NCBI GenBank assembly: GCA_034336665.1
Contig: CM067585.1
Span: forward strand, 3,777,731 to 3,841,730
DNA length: 64,000 nt
Direction of reading: 5' to 3'
DNA from: Luscinia megarhynchos
Taxonomy: Eukaryota; Chordata; Aves; Passeriformes; Turdidae
The translations under genes were made by a program, and so were the position numbers. The notes under the pieces were generated by a model. That model was not told where the DNA came from. It saw only the letters and a program-made list of their open reading frames with translations, and did no database searches. Below are positions 10,901 to 25,038 of the stretch, in pieces (position 1 is the first letter of the stretch; each line of letters opens with the position of its first letter).

Positions 10901-13900
10901 ATTGCCACAGTTTTGTTCAATTGACTCTTTGGCAAAGTGCCCTGTGCTTATCAAAACAATTAAATCCCAAATATCCACTGCTGATATGAGGATTTTTTAC
11001 AGGAATTAGGGTAACAATGTCACCAGGCAGTTTTGGTGGCTTTCACTGAATGTCCCCCCTATTTTCCCTGGACTGCAGCCTAAAACAGGCCTGTCAGATG
11101 ACCTGTAGAGCAATTTACATCATTGCTGGAAATCTGAAAATAAACAACATGCTCATAAGGAATATTCCTGAAGGGGCACAGACACAGGTGACTGAGTAAT
11201 TTAAACATCCCTGCTGCCAATGTGCAAGCTCTGCTTTGGGTAATATGACCCAAATTGTTCTAGTTCAATTATTTAAAATAAAACTTCTTTCTGCAATTTC
11301 AGTGACTCAGTAGAGCTGTTTGGTCTCAGAGTTGGGGGTCACACCCGCTCCCAAGAGAATTGAGTTGTTTGAGTTCCATCAGTTAAGCAAGGACCCATCT
11401 CTGGACTCAAACTCTGTCCTCAGGCAGTGCTTACGAAGTGTGAGCTTTATCTTTTGGTCAAATTTAACTACTCACTAGAAATTGTAAGTACTGGCAGAAG
11501 ACAAGAGGAAGAGTGCCAGGACAGATCCAGGATTGCTGGAAGGGATAAGAGCTCCTTATGTGCAGAACAGAGATTGTTCTTCTAAAATGCAGCTCCAGTC
11601 TCATGGTGATATTGGGCTGCTATGACACAGGATTTGGTAAAACACAGCTTTTTCACTTCTGCTGCTTTCATTTGTGCTGTGCAGAGCACATTGCTTCCTT
11701 CTGCTTCTCTAGTTATCCAAGTGTTGGGCTTTAAAACAAGGAATATGCAAGTGATGCCTTAGGATTTCAGCTTTTATATTTTCCGTATATCTATAACCCT
11801 GTAATTCTTTAGTGTATAACTCCAAACTCCATATCCAGTATGAGCTGCTGCTCTCCCATTTTTGGCAGACGCAACAATTCCTCTCCAGGCTGGGAATCAA
11901 GGACACCTCACTGCCTCAGGCCCTGAGAGATGGAAACAAAAGTGAGTTGGGGGGGAGCAAATTTGGGGTAAATGACTTCATTACCTGAAGCTGTAATTGG
12001 AAGATTAGCACCCAATATGCAAATAGATCAACTTATGAAAGTGTGAAAACTTGTCATCCATTGTCCATTTTAGGTGTAGCCCCTGAGGGACTTTGTCTTT
12101 CCTAAATGTACCTGAAGGCCCTTCAATAAATAGAACTGCTTTTTATTAATTTAATTTTGTGTGGCCCTGTTTTTATCTTGTCCTGAAGAGGCATCACAAG
12201 CAGCAGCAATCCCTCTGGCCTTTGGGCTGATGCTCAAGGGTTCAGCAGAGGAGCTCAGCTCTGACCCCACACTCACTGCTGGCCCTCGGTGGTGGGGCAG
12301 GTGCCAGGGGCTGCAGGTGCCACAAGGGGATTTGGTGCTGTCACTCCGGTGCTGTCAACCCCGTGTTCAGCCCCAGGTCCCCCAGGAGCCTCCTGCTCTG
12401 CAGAGCCAGCAGCAGGAGCAGTAAGGGTGATAGATAATATCCAAGGTGCTACCCGACAGCTTTTACAATGCTTAATGAGGTAAATTAATTGCAAATTGTG
12501 GCAAAACGGGAGACTTAACAACACTTCAGTTCTTGAAAGGAGTTTAAGTACTGAGGAATTGGCTAATATTTGTAAGTGTTGGGAAGTAGTGGGGAGCCCC
12601 TGAATTCACCCAGACAGGATCCCAGTCTCCCCTGAGCCACACATCTCATCACCTCACAGGGATTTGGTTCTTGCTGCAAACCAGATGCAAAAATATTTGC
12701 TTTTCATTTGGAGGATTCTAAAATCTTTGTGGCTCCAGAGTAAGAACAGTGATGAGCCGTCTGTGCTGGAGGCAGCAGCATCTGCCCAGTCCTGCCTGGA
12801 GGGTTTGGAATCTCCCTGTCCAGGCACACAGTCCTGACCTGGGACCAGAAGTGCCACCAAAATGAAAACCATCTTCTTCTCCGACTGATCCCAAGGAATA
12901 GGAGCTTTTTCTCACTTTCTCTCTTGTGTTGAAATTTAACTGGCTGCCTGTCAAATCACTGAATGAGAATAAAATAACAGCTAAGAATTCTGAAATCTGG
13001 AACAAATTCATGTCATATGTTCCTGCTGAACCACTGCTACCCCTTGGTTACACATCACCACCCGGACCCATCTGGGTGACATGAGCAAACTTTTGATATT
13101 GTGTGATATGAAATATTCACACTGGCTTTGCAGCAGATGTCAATGGCTGCAGCAGCTCCCCTGCTCTGGGTTCTTTCTTCTGCTTCAGAGAAATTTTCTT
13201 CTTTTCCCACAAAATCTGTGAAAGCTGCAGCTGCTGTGATCCTGCAAACATGGAATAACATTCCCTGGCATTGTAATTCAGAGCTGAGTTTGCTTTCCAG
13301 CTTTGCTTTCCATATCTGCAGTTTGGGAGAGGAAGTTGTGAAATGTCACCTGCCCGGTATAAATGGTCAGCACTGACAAACTGTTCCCAGCCTGGACAGA
13401 CTGAGAATGCTCCTCCCTATCCACTGGGAATGTCCTGGTTCTGCAGCAGCTTCTGGTAGGAGCATGCCTGGTAAGCAACAGGCACTGAGAGAAGGAATAG
13501 AGATCTCAGGGGTTTTGGACACAGTGGAACAGACTTTGTTCCTTCTGTCCTGTTTTGCAGGACAGCAGAGAATGGGAATTCATGGAGCTGCTGGTGCACG
13601 GCTGACCAAAGCCAGCACCAATGGAGCCATGGAGAGTTTTTCCAGCTGCTGTCCTACTTGAGTGGAAATTTAGGCTGATTTTCAGCGAGCTGATGCATAA
13701 TCTCTCCCCATGCTCTGATAGACTTAGTAAGTTTTGCACATTCAAATATTGACCTTTCATAAATCCTTCTCAGCCTCCCACTGGGGCAGCCGCTGCTGTG
13801 AGGGGAAGCAGGAGCTGGCAGGGCCTGAGCAAGCTGAATATCATTCTCCTTAAACAGCTCTAAGGTGTTCAGGGGCATAAAACCTTTAAGAGCTGCAAAT

Positions 13901-14555
13901 GGCATTTTTCAACACTCTGCCTCCTTCTCAAAAGGTCAGGTGGGAGTTAAACCAGAGGCTCCTCTTCTCTCCATCTTAATCAGTCATCACAGGCGCTTAT
14001 CAAATTTCCCTCCTGTCTCCCGACTCTGATGGAATTGATAACTGGATCTGAATTCTTCCAGAGCTTTGCTGATGGAAGATCAGCTGTGACAGAGCACAGC
14101 AGTGCCACTCACTGCAAGAGCCACGGGAAATTTGGATGCCACAGCTGGTTCAGCACCCAGGAGTTTCTGCATTTGTTTTGCTTCCTGTACCTGCTGAGAT
14201 CCAATCCTGTTCCATCTGGGAGTCTTCCAAATCTGCCACAGTGACTCCACTGTCCCTTCTCTGAGCTGTCACAGGGCACAGAGGTGACCAGGCAAGTCAC
14301 CATGATCTGCCTCTGTCCCTGCAGCTTCATTAACATCTGCTAATGAGTCACTTCCCAAGTTTCCTTGCCTCCCTCCTCCTTTCCCCCAATTACTCACAGA
14401 CAGCATCATCAGTGACAATGATGAACCAGATATTTAGATCAGCTTTCGAGGAGGGACTTTTCCTGCCACCCTGCCTGACTCAAAAACACGAGTGAGGACA
14501 AGGGGAGACCCCGGCAGCTCCTGGCAGCTCCAAGCACCGGGCACATACTGGAGTC
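7996..14555. other. Intergenic; candidate conserved block at about 8150-8640
   Basis: No gene was recognised in 6.5 kb. The block at 8150-8640 is AT-rich with several CpGs and TAAT or ATTA cores (AACATTACTTATTGAATTGG). The rest is ordinary apart from the T-rich tract at 10355. Confidence 0.5.
10355..10403. repeat. T-rich tract
   Basis: Nearly 50 bases of T runs are broken by single or triple C. This may be the reverse-strand tail of a retroposed sequence or a simple repeat. No element body was recognised next to it. Confidence 0.8.
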
Positions 14556-15300
14556 TGTAAGTCAAGAGTCTCTCTGAATTATTCAGAGGGAAATCAGAGT
14601 GCAGGGATTTAATGAAAACTTTTGGATGGACTCGAGTATATTAAGCCACTCACACATAAAGTATAGGTGTAAGTTTAAGTTCTAGAACAAGCAAGTAAGT
14701 AAATAAGTTTTAAGTGCTTTAAAGAGTAAAGGTCTCAGATACCAGAGTAGAAGTGTGAGTTCTAGTGAAGGTTGAAAAACTAGATACTGGTGTTTCCGTG
14801 GAGGCTCCAGGAACGTTGTTTTAGACATAATAAAACTATAGTAAGAATATTGCTTACATTTTTCGGATAGAACAAGATAGATCATGTGCATAGTTTATAT
14901 ATAACCTGGTGTGCTAAGAAACTAGAATTCTAATGAGTGAAAAAGTAGTGATTCAGTTTGTGTCTTTAGCTTGTTGGGAAGTTTGTATATAAGAATCTAT
15001 GCACTGGGGAGAGCTGGGCGCTTTTTGCCTTTTTGCTTTTGCCTTTTGCCTTTTGTTCCTGCTCTCCTCACTGCCATCATCATCACCCAAAAAAGACAGG
15101 AGCTGCTGCAGCAACATCAGCTCTGCTGGGACCTTCAGGAGCAGCTTCTGCTTCTGTTTGGGACTCTAAACAAAAACTTTAGCATGGACTTTAACTCTTG
15201 TGACTCTTTGCCTTTCGAGACTGATGTGCCTTTGCAATAAACAACTTTATAGCAAATATTAGCTGCACGGCTTTTTAAAGAAAACAACCACAACCTGACA
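14556..15300 (+). mobile_element. Probable solo LTR, family B
   Basis: This AT-rich 745-bp block has TATATAAG at 14986, AATAAA at 15236, and a TG start and CA end (CCTGACA). That layout and length fit a class III-like LTR. No target duplication was found, so the ends are approximate. Short frames open inside it are not genes. Confidence 0.5.
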
Positions 15301-18300
15301 AATAGTGCCCTGAGCACTAGAGAAATAACTCCAGCAACACCCATCAGGCAGGCTGGGAGCATAGAACCTGATTGTGCCTGGGCTGGGATCTGAGCAGCCT
15401 CCCCAAAGAATGAGCATCCATCCCCTGAGCTGCAGTTCCAGCTCCTCTGCTGCTGCTGTGGGTCCCTGCAGGAAGGGAGAGCCAGAGGCTGCCTGGAGGC
15501 ATACCTGGGGGTGTCTTAAAGGCATTTCTGGGGCTCTCCCAGAGAAATCTTTGGGGATCTATTAGAGGAGGCAGCTGGGGCTCCTAGGAGGGAGATGGCA
15601 GTGAGAACACGACATGGAGCTTCCCTCTGTGCTGTCTGGAAGAAGCTGGCTTGAGGGAAAAACAGATTCTTCCCAAGCAGAAAGCCACTGCCTTCCTCTC
15701 TGCTGAGCTTTCATGAGGTTGAATGCATGTGTCCCACTGCAGATCCTCATCACCAGCTCTTGAAGTGCCACAAACCTTCCCTAGCTCCTGTTGCTTCCAC
15801 CAGGACAGTCCTGGCACTGCGAATGGGGACTGAAACACCCCCAAACCCAGGTCACCATCGACTGGGTGGGGTTTGGGGATGTGCTGTCCCCTTCCTTGCA
15901 GATGGAGATGGCAAGGCTCAGAAGCTTTGGGCAAAGCTGGGACAGCATTCTGAGAAACGCTGCCCGGATTTTTAAAGAAATTTTTAAAACTATTCTATGT
16001 GAGGTGTTGTGGTCAAAATCTGGCTAGGACATTTCATGTAACTGGTTCACCAGCCACAAATGAGCTACAGAACTTGTTCCATAGAAGCAAGTATTTGCTG
16101 GGAAAGTGCCTGTTAAATAAAAAAACCTAATATTTCAGCAAGGCAGTCATAGAAATGCTTTATCCAGCCCAAATCCCAAGTTTCTGCAGAGGACAGTGGG
16201 ACAGCAGCATCTGGGAACAGGCTGGGTGACCCTGCCTGGCCATATGTACATTGTCATGAAGGATATGGCACCAAGGACACATTCCCCTGGTTATCCACGT
16301 GTCCCTGCCCTTGCCAGGTGGGGAAAGCATTTGTTATGCCTCCTGAAGCTCCCACCTTTGCAGAAAAGTCTTTCCAACTCCTGGACATGCTGGCTGTGTT
16401 CCTGGGACAGGATCTGTCATGCTGCTCCCCCCGGTCGGTGCCAATCTGCTCTGTTCCTGGGATGCAGCTCTACTTGCTGAAAGCAGATGTCATGCCCAGA
16501 TTTCTTCTGCTGCTGAATCTCAGCTGCAGTTTGGCAGTTCCACGGTGATGTAGTGTTTTCCTCTCTCTCCCTGTCATGCCATCCCTCCTCCGAGGTGAGC
16601 TGGCCGCGTTTTCCATCAGCTGTTAATTCACCCTGATGTTTGCATTCCTCTCTCCTTCCAAAGCACCACAAATCTCTCTGCTTCTCCCTCCTGTACATAC
16701 CCAAGGGGAGAGGGAGGCTGCAGGAAAGCATCCTGGGAAAGGAGCTTTGGTTCTCTGCCCGCTCCAAAGGGAAATAATTTTAAAATGGGAAAATCTTGCA
16801 TGATGTTAATCAGTTCTTTCAATATTTGCTGTGCTTGAAGCACTGACTTGCTTTTCAGAGTTTAGAGGGCAGGAAATACCACAGGGATTTTGAGTGAGGA
16901 AATTACATAGACATACACCCCTCTCACATCCCCACACATACCCCTCACACCCCCGAGCTACTGGGGTGTCCCTGAGCATCTTGCACCCAGGGCTTGCATC
17001 CTTCCAGAGGAATCCTTATCCTGCCACATGGCTGCAATATTATAAAAGTCAGGGAGAGTAACATTATGTGTCAGAAGTGGTCAAATTAAGTTAATCTGAC
17101 CTTTAAACTCCATTTTTAATCCCTTTCTTTGGCATCCAGCATGATTTGCATTCCGCTATACTGACATTCAGCCTAACAAATGACTTCCTTTCCAAACTGC
17201 CTTTGAAGTATCTGAACTTAATGGACTATAACATTTATGAACATCTGAGTTCTTCTCTCAGCAGCTGCACTGGGTTATTGATGATCTAATTGAAATGCTG
17301 GCAAATATATCCCAGCAGTATACGGGGAGCAGCAGCCGCCTCGGCATGACCCCAGAGCCTTGGAAGCGTATGGTTTCTGTGCTATTCATTAGCAGCACAC
17401 AGTATATTTTCAGCTATGTTAAAACAACAACAAAGAGTAAAGACACCAGAAGAGACAAAAATAAATAAATAAATAAATACAATTCAAATACAAGAAAAAG
17501 GTTGATTTGTTTCTCCTGTGTGGGTCCCCAGGCAGTTCCACTGTAGGGATCACTAGGGGCAGCTGCTGAAAATTGGGCACCTCTTGGAACCTGGGATTTA
17601 TTTACAGAAATAGCCAAGGGCAAGGCAGGTTATGCAGGGCATGCTCACCTTCCTGGCTGAGCAGGTAAAATACATGGACCAGCTGAAAACTGGAACTCTG
17701 TGAATTCTGTTAAAACTGGACAACTTGGTACCAAAATATGGGAGTTCGTTATTGGATACAAAATTCATCACACTCTCTTCTAAGCCCAAGTTGGAAATCT
17801 CCAAATTGTCCATGGCAGGCCATGAGCTGCTCCCCAGGACAGAGCTGGCACACACTTCCACCAGGACTTCAATAATGTGAGGTTTGGAAATGCCCATTTC
17901 CTTAGTAATGGCTGGAATCACATTGCACTCAATATTTATCCAGCAACCAGCTGAGAGCACGCTCTGCTGTCCACTGATTGGCACGTAATTAAGCAAAGGA
18001 AAGAAAGTCATAATGTTTAGCAGCAGCAGCACTTGAGTATTCAACAGTAACAGGAAAGATAGGGATGGTATGCTGCTAAAAATAAAATTGGGAAAGGCTT
18101 ATTAGGAGGTATAGTGAGTTCTCGTGCTGTGAATAGCTTCAGGCAGTCCATTCCTTCCATTTCATTTCATTTGATAGTCAGGATTTACACCAGGGATAAA
18201 AGAGGAAGAAAAAGGATATTGAAAAAGTGAAGAAAATTTTTGACATGAAAATAAAGATGAGGGGAAATCAAATTTGTATCTTTGAGCAGATGGAGGCTGA

Positions 18301-19696
18301 GCTGTTTCTGGCATCCTTCACACAGCTGGATTCACTCTCCTGGTCCAGGCTGGCTAAAAGATGCCGATAAAAATGAAAAATGCAAATGAATTCTCTATGC
18401 CTTACTGGACACACCAGAATGGAGGGTGCCACTCAAAAGGCAATCTCTCCAAAACATTTAAAAACATTGTGCAATTTATATCTTGTGCTTGACAGAGCAT
18501 CCAAAAGTAATTTCAGCAGTGTGTCCTGGTGCCACGGCGCTGCGCTGAGGGTGCCAGTCACCGTGCCGTGCCTGCAGCCCCCTGGATCATTTCCCTTCCC
18601 TCTCCAAGCTGCACAGCTTTAAAGTGCAGTACGAGCTGGCTGCTGGTCTGTCGTTTCTGCTGAAAAATCTGGCTGTGCCAGCGTGTGTAAGGTCAACAGC
18701 ACAAAGCCTGCTTATTAATGGGGGATCTGGTGCCAGGAAATAGCTTTCAGCCTTTGTGAGAAGGAATAAAGAGGTTTCAGGGCAGTGGTTTGCTACACAG
18801 GAAAATCAGATTTGAGCATATTTCATGGTCCAGATTGCCTCTGTTCCAGGGCACCAGAAGCTGTATCTTATCCTACCAGGACACTCAATTAGGTCTTTTA
18901 AATCTAAGCATAAATCTCTTCTGAATGACATGACACTACCCAGATCACAGGGGCAGAGTCTCAAGACCCCGTGGCACACTGGGGATGCAGCACCCCCCTC
19001 TCTGCCTCACTCCTGGCTGTCCTAACTCCAGATGTTGTTGTTTGGGGATAAAAAAAAAAAACACTTTGGGCTGAGCTGCACAGGAGACATTCCCAGCTGC
19101 CTTCATGAAAAATCCTGTTTACAGCTGTGCTGGATGGACACTCAGGCTTTCCCACTGGCACTTCCTGCCCCTGCCTTGCCAAGCAGGGATTTAGTGTTGA
19201 GAAAAAAGCAGTCTAAGCAGGGAGTAGTGGGCGTCTTTTCCCAGTTTTTTTTTCCATTAAGTGGAAATTCACAGTGAGACTTTTGAGCGTGAGAAATCTT
19301 AGCACCTGGGCTGCAGTGCAGGAAGAGATTTAGAGTTATCTGTGAGTTCTTTTCCAATTTTAATGATTCCTTGGTTCCAAAGGCATCTCAAACACAGGAA
19401 CATCTTTAGCTCCACTGAATTCCATGCTGACACTCACCTGCTCAGATTTATGTGTGGGTTGTGGTAGTTCTGGTTTTGGCCCAACAGAGTTAAAAGCTAC
19501 GAGGTTTGTAATAAGAGAGATGTGAGAAAATATTTCCACTCATTTACCATTTAACTTTGAAACTGTTTCAGAAAAAGCTCTGCAGGTGCCCATGACCCGA
19601 TGGACCCTGATGAACCAAACCCACCTTGGTTTGTCCATCCCAGCTCTGTTTCCAGGGAGAAGCAGAGCCAGAGCCAAACCTCAGGTTTCTCGGTGC
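15301..19696. other. Intergenic; candidate conserved block at about 17040-17410
   Basis: No gene was recognised. The 17040-17410 block combines AT-rich motifs (AATTAAGTTAATCTGACC, GATGATCTAATTGAAATG) with retained CpGs. A 148-codon - strand frame at 17598-18044 has no recognisable domain. A CR1-like tail (TTTTCCAATTTTAATGATTC) lies near 19350. Confidence 0.5.
17461..17480. repeat. (AAAT)n microsatellite
   Basis: Five consecutive AAAT units on the + strand. Confidence 0.85.
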
Positions 19697-19796
19697 NNNN
19701 NNNNNNNNNNNNNNNNNNNNNNNNNNNNNNNNNNNNNNNNNNNNNNNNNNNNNNNNNNNNNNNNNNNNNNNNNNNNNNNNNNNNNNNNNNNNNNNN
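19697..19796. other. Assembly gap of 100 N
   Basis: Exactly 100 N is the usual placeholder for a gap of unknown size. The flanks show no matching overlap and no repeat that would explain the gap. Frames reported across the N run are meaningless. Confidence 0.98.
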
Positions 19797-22700
19797 CTCA
19801 CGTTCCAGATCCAGATGGAGCAGCAGCAGGACAGAACACCGGTTGTTTCTCTGGCACTCGTTCTGTGAGCAGTTCTTAAAGGCTAAAAATGCCTCTTTTC
19901 TTGCAACTTTCATCATTTTTAACCTTGAAGCCTCTGCTCCTGTTGCAGTGTGATTTGAGGAATGGACAGTAGTTCACAAATTTCTCTGGTTCCCAGCAAA
20001 GGGGAGAAGATTTACGCTGTTGGTGACAAGAAAAAGGCATTAAAGCAACAGTATTCCACTAATTTTGCAAACAGATTTTGGATAGAAAGATGAGCTTTCC
20101 TACTCCTGGCTAATGTAACATGTATATTCTGCTGATAACACAGCTCCCCTCTCACTGGAGCTGGTAAATGATTTCCTGAGGATCCTCACAGAATATCTGC
20201 TTCATTTAAATCTCCTCTCTTCTCTCTTGCAAACAATGAATACCAGATTCATTCCACGGATTTGTCACTTAAAATTTCTATTAAGAAAGGAAATTCTGAT
20301 TTAACAGCAGAGTTTGGGACCGGTTAGCACGAGCTGTGACAGTGCTCCAATGGTTCTGTTGTCACACTAAGCAGATACGGAGACTCTGGGCATAATGTGC
20401 TTTCCTTTATTGGAGCAGACAGAGCCTGGAAACAATGGAACCTCTGATTTGGGATTTGGAAGCATTTGGGCTGGGAAATGAGCATGCTGGAGAGATAAGG
20501 CAGATGAATCATCCAGAAGGGATTGCTGTAGACCAGGCTGTCAGTCTTTGCATGGTTTTATGGACTCAAATTTTATTCTGATTTGAAATAAGGCAAAAAA
20601 CCCCACACATTATAAATCAAGGGATAAATCAAGGCTGGAGAAGAGTCTGGGTCAAAGGCAGAGGGAGCCTGGGAACCTGGTCCCTTTCCAAACATATAAA
20701 TCATCCTAAAGTGATTCCAAACTCGCTGGAATGTTTCATGAACCTTGGGAATATTTCCAGAAGACCTGGCATTAGTCCCAGTGTAGAATAAAAGCACCTT
20801 GAAAATTAGATGAATTTCACCTGATATTGCACCCATTTTCAAGGGTTTAGCTTCAAATTTCTTGGTCATTGTTGAGTCTGATGCAGTGTTCCCACAGAAA
20901 AGGTAGAAATACTCAAATTTTCCTGGATCTTCTTTAGGAGAATGTGTCCTAGTGCCAGTGGTTCATACTGGGATTCTGACAAACCTCCATCCAACAGGAG
21001 CTCAGGGAAATGTTCAACAGCAATCAGCAATGCTAAAAACAATGTTAAATTGATTTGGAGAGCTGGTGATCGAGTGGCTGAAGGCCTGGCCAAAGAGGTT
21101 TCTGCTTGGCTTATACAGATTTTTTACTTTTTTGCATGAATCTTAAAGGACTTTACAAAGTTCAGAGGCTTAGAGTGAGATGGATGCCATGTCTAGGCTG
21201 GAAAAGGGAAGGTGAGGGAATAGAGCTGTGCTGTATCTATTAGTGCATCATCCAGGCAGTGCAAGGAGTGGAAAGGTCTCGATTAGTGAAAAACTAAGAA
21301 GTGATGACATGATTTTGAGGAGTTCTGGGGAGGGCTGAAGCAGCCTGTACCTGCAGTTAGCTGTTGCTCTCACGGTGGGGATGTGAGGTGCTGGGGATGG
21401 GTGCACAGGGGATGTCCCCAAGGCCCTGTGGGCAGTGCCAGAGGCTGGATCACCCCAGGACCTGCCCTGTGGGGCATCCCCCAGGTTCACACCCATTCCC
21501 ACCAAGGAGCTTTGTCCAAACACCAGCCCCACCAGCAGCATCCCCAAACCCAACAGCAGCTGCTCCCGAGTCCCCCTCACTGCTGGGGGCCTGGTAGACT
21601 GTCATGTACCAGAATATCAGACAATTTTATTTTTCACACTATTTTTCGTTCCTAAGTGAACACAGCGTGTTTTCTGATCTGCATTTCCCTGCTTTGATCA
21701 TCCGTTCTGCAGATCAGTTTTCCTGTTTAGAGGTACAGCAGGACACATAATGAATGCAAATGTGATGCAGTCGGAGATAAATGTCTAGACATCAGAGCCT
21801 AATCCTCCCAAATCTTACACCCTGATACAATGTTTTCATATTTAATACATTCTGAGGGATTTTGCTTTTATAAATAATAAACTAATCTCATCTTTAAGGC
21901 ATCGCTTTGCAGTTTAGGTGTTAAAAAAAAAGCAATATTCTGTCCTCAGACAAAACTGTTTTAACCAATATTAACTGAGACCTCCCCTCAGATAAATGCT
22001 TTGGCAGGTTTGTTGGGTGATGACTTTAGGAATAAAAACACTTGAAAACGACATTGTGTGAGGCAGGGAAAGAACTAGGATGAGGAGACATGGAAGGGAA
22101 CTCTTTGTCCAAAATTAGAGGTGTCCCCACTCCAGAGGTGGAGCTCTGGGAGCAGTGTGTGTTGGTGTCAGGACAGGGGGAAAGCAGAGAAGGGCAGAGA
22201 GTCCTGAGTAAATCCCTATTCCCACAGCTGCCCTGTGGTGTGTCCTGCCAGCTGAACAAATGGGAGCAAGTGTCCTGAATTATTATTATTATAAAATAAT
22301 AATGTGCTCTCTGCCCTGTGGATGGATGATCAGCAGCAGCTCTGAGCTCCTGAGCTGGAATAACCCTGCAGGTTGGAAAAATACATGAGGTAGAAAGTGA
22401 CCTGGCACATGACTACACACACTCACAGAGCAAGGAGAAGGTGTAAAAGCAGGATGGTTTTGGGGTAATCCACCTGCAGCTCCCTGAGCTCCAGAGATGT
22501 AGGAAACAACACTGGAGTAACAACAGGAATAAGGGCAGAAAGTCTATGTGGGAGCACTGCCCCAAAAAAGTTTTAGTACTTCTTGTTTACCCAGGAAAGA
22601 ATGACATCAATATTGTTTAGAAACTTCTTTGCATAACTAATATTTTAAATTTATGAGTATCTTATAATGAGCTGTGCCAGGGGGCTGGAATCCCATGGCT

Positions 22701-22849
22701 GAGATTTTGTTCCCAGCAAAAACAGGTAGCAGAGATAATTTGCTCTGAGCACATTAATGGTGCAATTCTGTTTCTCTGGCACCCACAGAGGGGTTTACAT
22801 TTCCTCCCAGACTAATGGCATTTCAAAATAAGTGGAATTGAGCCTGCAT
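19797..22849. other. Intergenic, no gene seen
   Basis: Ordinary sequence from the assembly gap to the next CR1. A short (ATT)n run lies near 22279. No coding signal was found. Confidence 0.6.
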
Positions 22850-23020
22850 GAGAAGGGTTAGGACTGGGAGGGGGAGTCCCCATCCCTGGAGGTTCCAAGG
22901 ATGGACTGGACATGGCACTCAGTGCTCTGAGCAGGGTGAAAAGGTGGGGATCAGTCACAGGCTGGACTCGGTGGTCTTGGAGGGCTTTTCCAGCCTCAGT
23001 GACTCTGTGAGAACTCCTGG
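22850..23020 (+). mobile_element. CR1 LINE 3' end fragment
   Basis: The fragment reads CCCCATCCCTGGAGGTTCCAAGG, then GGCTGGACTC, and ends TTTTCCAGCCTCAGTGACTC in CR1 3' order. Confidence 0.87.
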
Positions 23021-25038
23021 GATTTTGAGATGTGGGTGCTCAGGGCTGGGTAAGGGCACAGCAGAGTCTGGATGTGATGCAGGGAGATGTGGCTCAGACA
23101 TCTTCTGGAGCAAGTGTCTCGTTTGGTGTTTGTCATCTAAGTGGAATAATTAACGCCTCCCTTTAGCACAGCAAGCTCCAAAATCCACCCAGAGGGGTGG
23201 AGAGGAGTGTGGCTGTGGAGAAAACTGCTGACAGCAGAGCTGCTGCATTTCCATCCTGAACACAAATCCCACCTAATGGCATCCCCAGAGAGGAGCCAGA
23301 GCTGTCCCTCCCTGTTTCCCTATGCACACACACACACAGCTCCTGCTCCTGCAGCTCCTCGAGCACAGCACAGTCCAGGGAGAGGATTTTAAATGGTTGA
23401 CCATGGCAAGAGAATGGTTTTAAATTGGGAGCAGAAGCAAACCTGGAGGCTTTCCAGGTCAGAGAGAAAAATACGTTTCTCCCAAGGATGGGTCTGACTC
23501 TTTGGCAAGATTTTCTCTTGCTGCCTCAACGGGGACCAGTTTCAACATTCACCCCAGTCCTGCAGGGTGATGGGAGTGGGGTCTCAGAGGAAAAGGCACC
23601 TTGTCCTGACCTTGCTGCAAAGCTCTTGGACAGCAAAGCAACAGAAGGCTCCAAGGCCCCCAGAATCGTGTGTCTCTGTCAGGGAGGTTTTGGTAACCAG
23701 CCACAGTCCCCTGGAGTGTAAACCCCACAGTGTCCACCTGTCCTCAGAAATCCTGTAATTCCCTTTTCTGGGCTTCAAGATACTCCTAACCAGCATTCAA
23801 CAAATTTAGTTCAAAGGGACCAAGGCTCCTATTTAAGCACTTTTCCTGGGTGGAAGTGTTCTAAGTCATATTTTATTCCTGTGAGTAGCCCCTGCACACT
23901 GCCAGGCTGCTCCCAAGAGTCTCTGTTTGCACAGTTTAGCCATAATTACTTTCTCCTCTTTCTCCAGCCAGCCTCCAAGCACTTCTTTGCAAGGGGAATT
24001 GCTATTCCCTTGTCAGGAGATGGGATGCTGGGGTAATTGAGAGAGAACACCAGCCTGTTTCTGACTGAGGCTCTTTTCTCCCTGCCTCCCACTCACTACT
24101 TATTGTATGGGAAGGAGAAGCCCTCAAGATATGCTGGACAGACTCTTGGAAATAACCTTTTTCATCTCAAAGATCCTGCTGAATTTTAGATTAAAAAGGA
24201 AGCTTTTCTTTCAATAATGTATTTTCCCCTTGGCTCTGTGGCTATCAGGTAATTTTCCCTGAACAGAAAGCTCAAAAGATGAAGCTACCCCAAATTCAGA
24301 TTCATGAACTGAATCTCTTACCTCCCAGAAGCCTCGCTGGAGAGAGGAAAGGCAATCAGGGCATGAATTTCATATTATGAAGAATAAATAAAGCAGAACC
24401 TCTTTTATTTCGTTCCTTCTGGCTGTGCAGGTGAGCCGGGGTTATTAACCACTGCTTAAATCAGCACATCTGGAAGGAGAGGGTCACCCAGTCCTGGCTC
24501 TCCATGGACACTGAGCAGCTGCAGCCATCAGCAAAGGGAGAGCTGATCCCCAGAATGGGGGTGTTGGGGCTTGGGGGGAGATTAAACACAGCACTGCAGT
24601 GTGGGGCCAACTAACACAAAATAACCTGTGCAATCCTTCCCTGCAGCTCTGCCCTCTCCTGATCTTTAAATTTGCAGAGCCTCAGCTGGAGCAATGGCCC
24701 AGCCAGTGGAACCTGTGCCAGATCTGTGGTGATCTGACACCTCTGCAGCTTCACAGGCATGGAAGGACACAACACTGAGAGCACACACAGGACAGGGCAC
24801 AGGTTCATCCTCAGAGCCCTTTGGAATCTCAACAAATACAAAACTGCAGCTTCCCAAACACTGCTCTTCACAGTCACAGTTTTAGCAAAGAAACTGCAGG
24901 TTATTTGGGGAACCCCTGGCATTGAACTCCCTTTGTGTGAGCTGAACTCCCAGAAAAGGCAGGCGTGGAATGGGCTTTAGGCCACCTGGCAACAGCAAAA
25001 TTCCCACCCAAAGGCACTGGGGCCCTGTGCTAAGTGTT
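23021..25038. other. Intergenic, no gene seen
   Basis: A short (CA)n run lies near 23327. Otherwise unremarkable, with only short frames. Confidence 0.6.

Noticed and set aside
17598..18044. 148-codon - strand frame without low complexity
   Set aside because: It has no recognisable domain or homologue and no promoter or splice signal. One frame of this length is expected by chance in 64 kb.
19586..19953. Open frames spanning the N run
   Set aside because: They contain 34 unknown residues from the gap and have no support.
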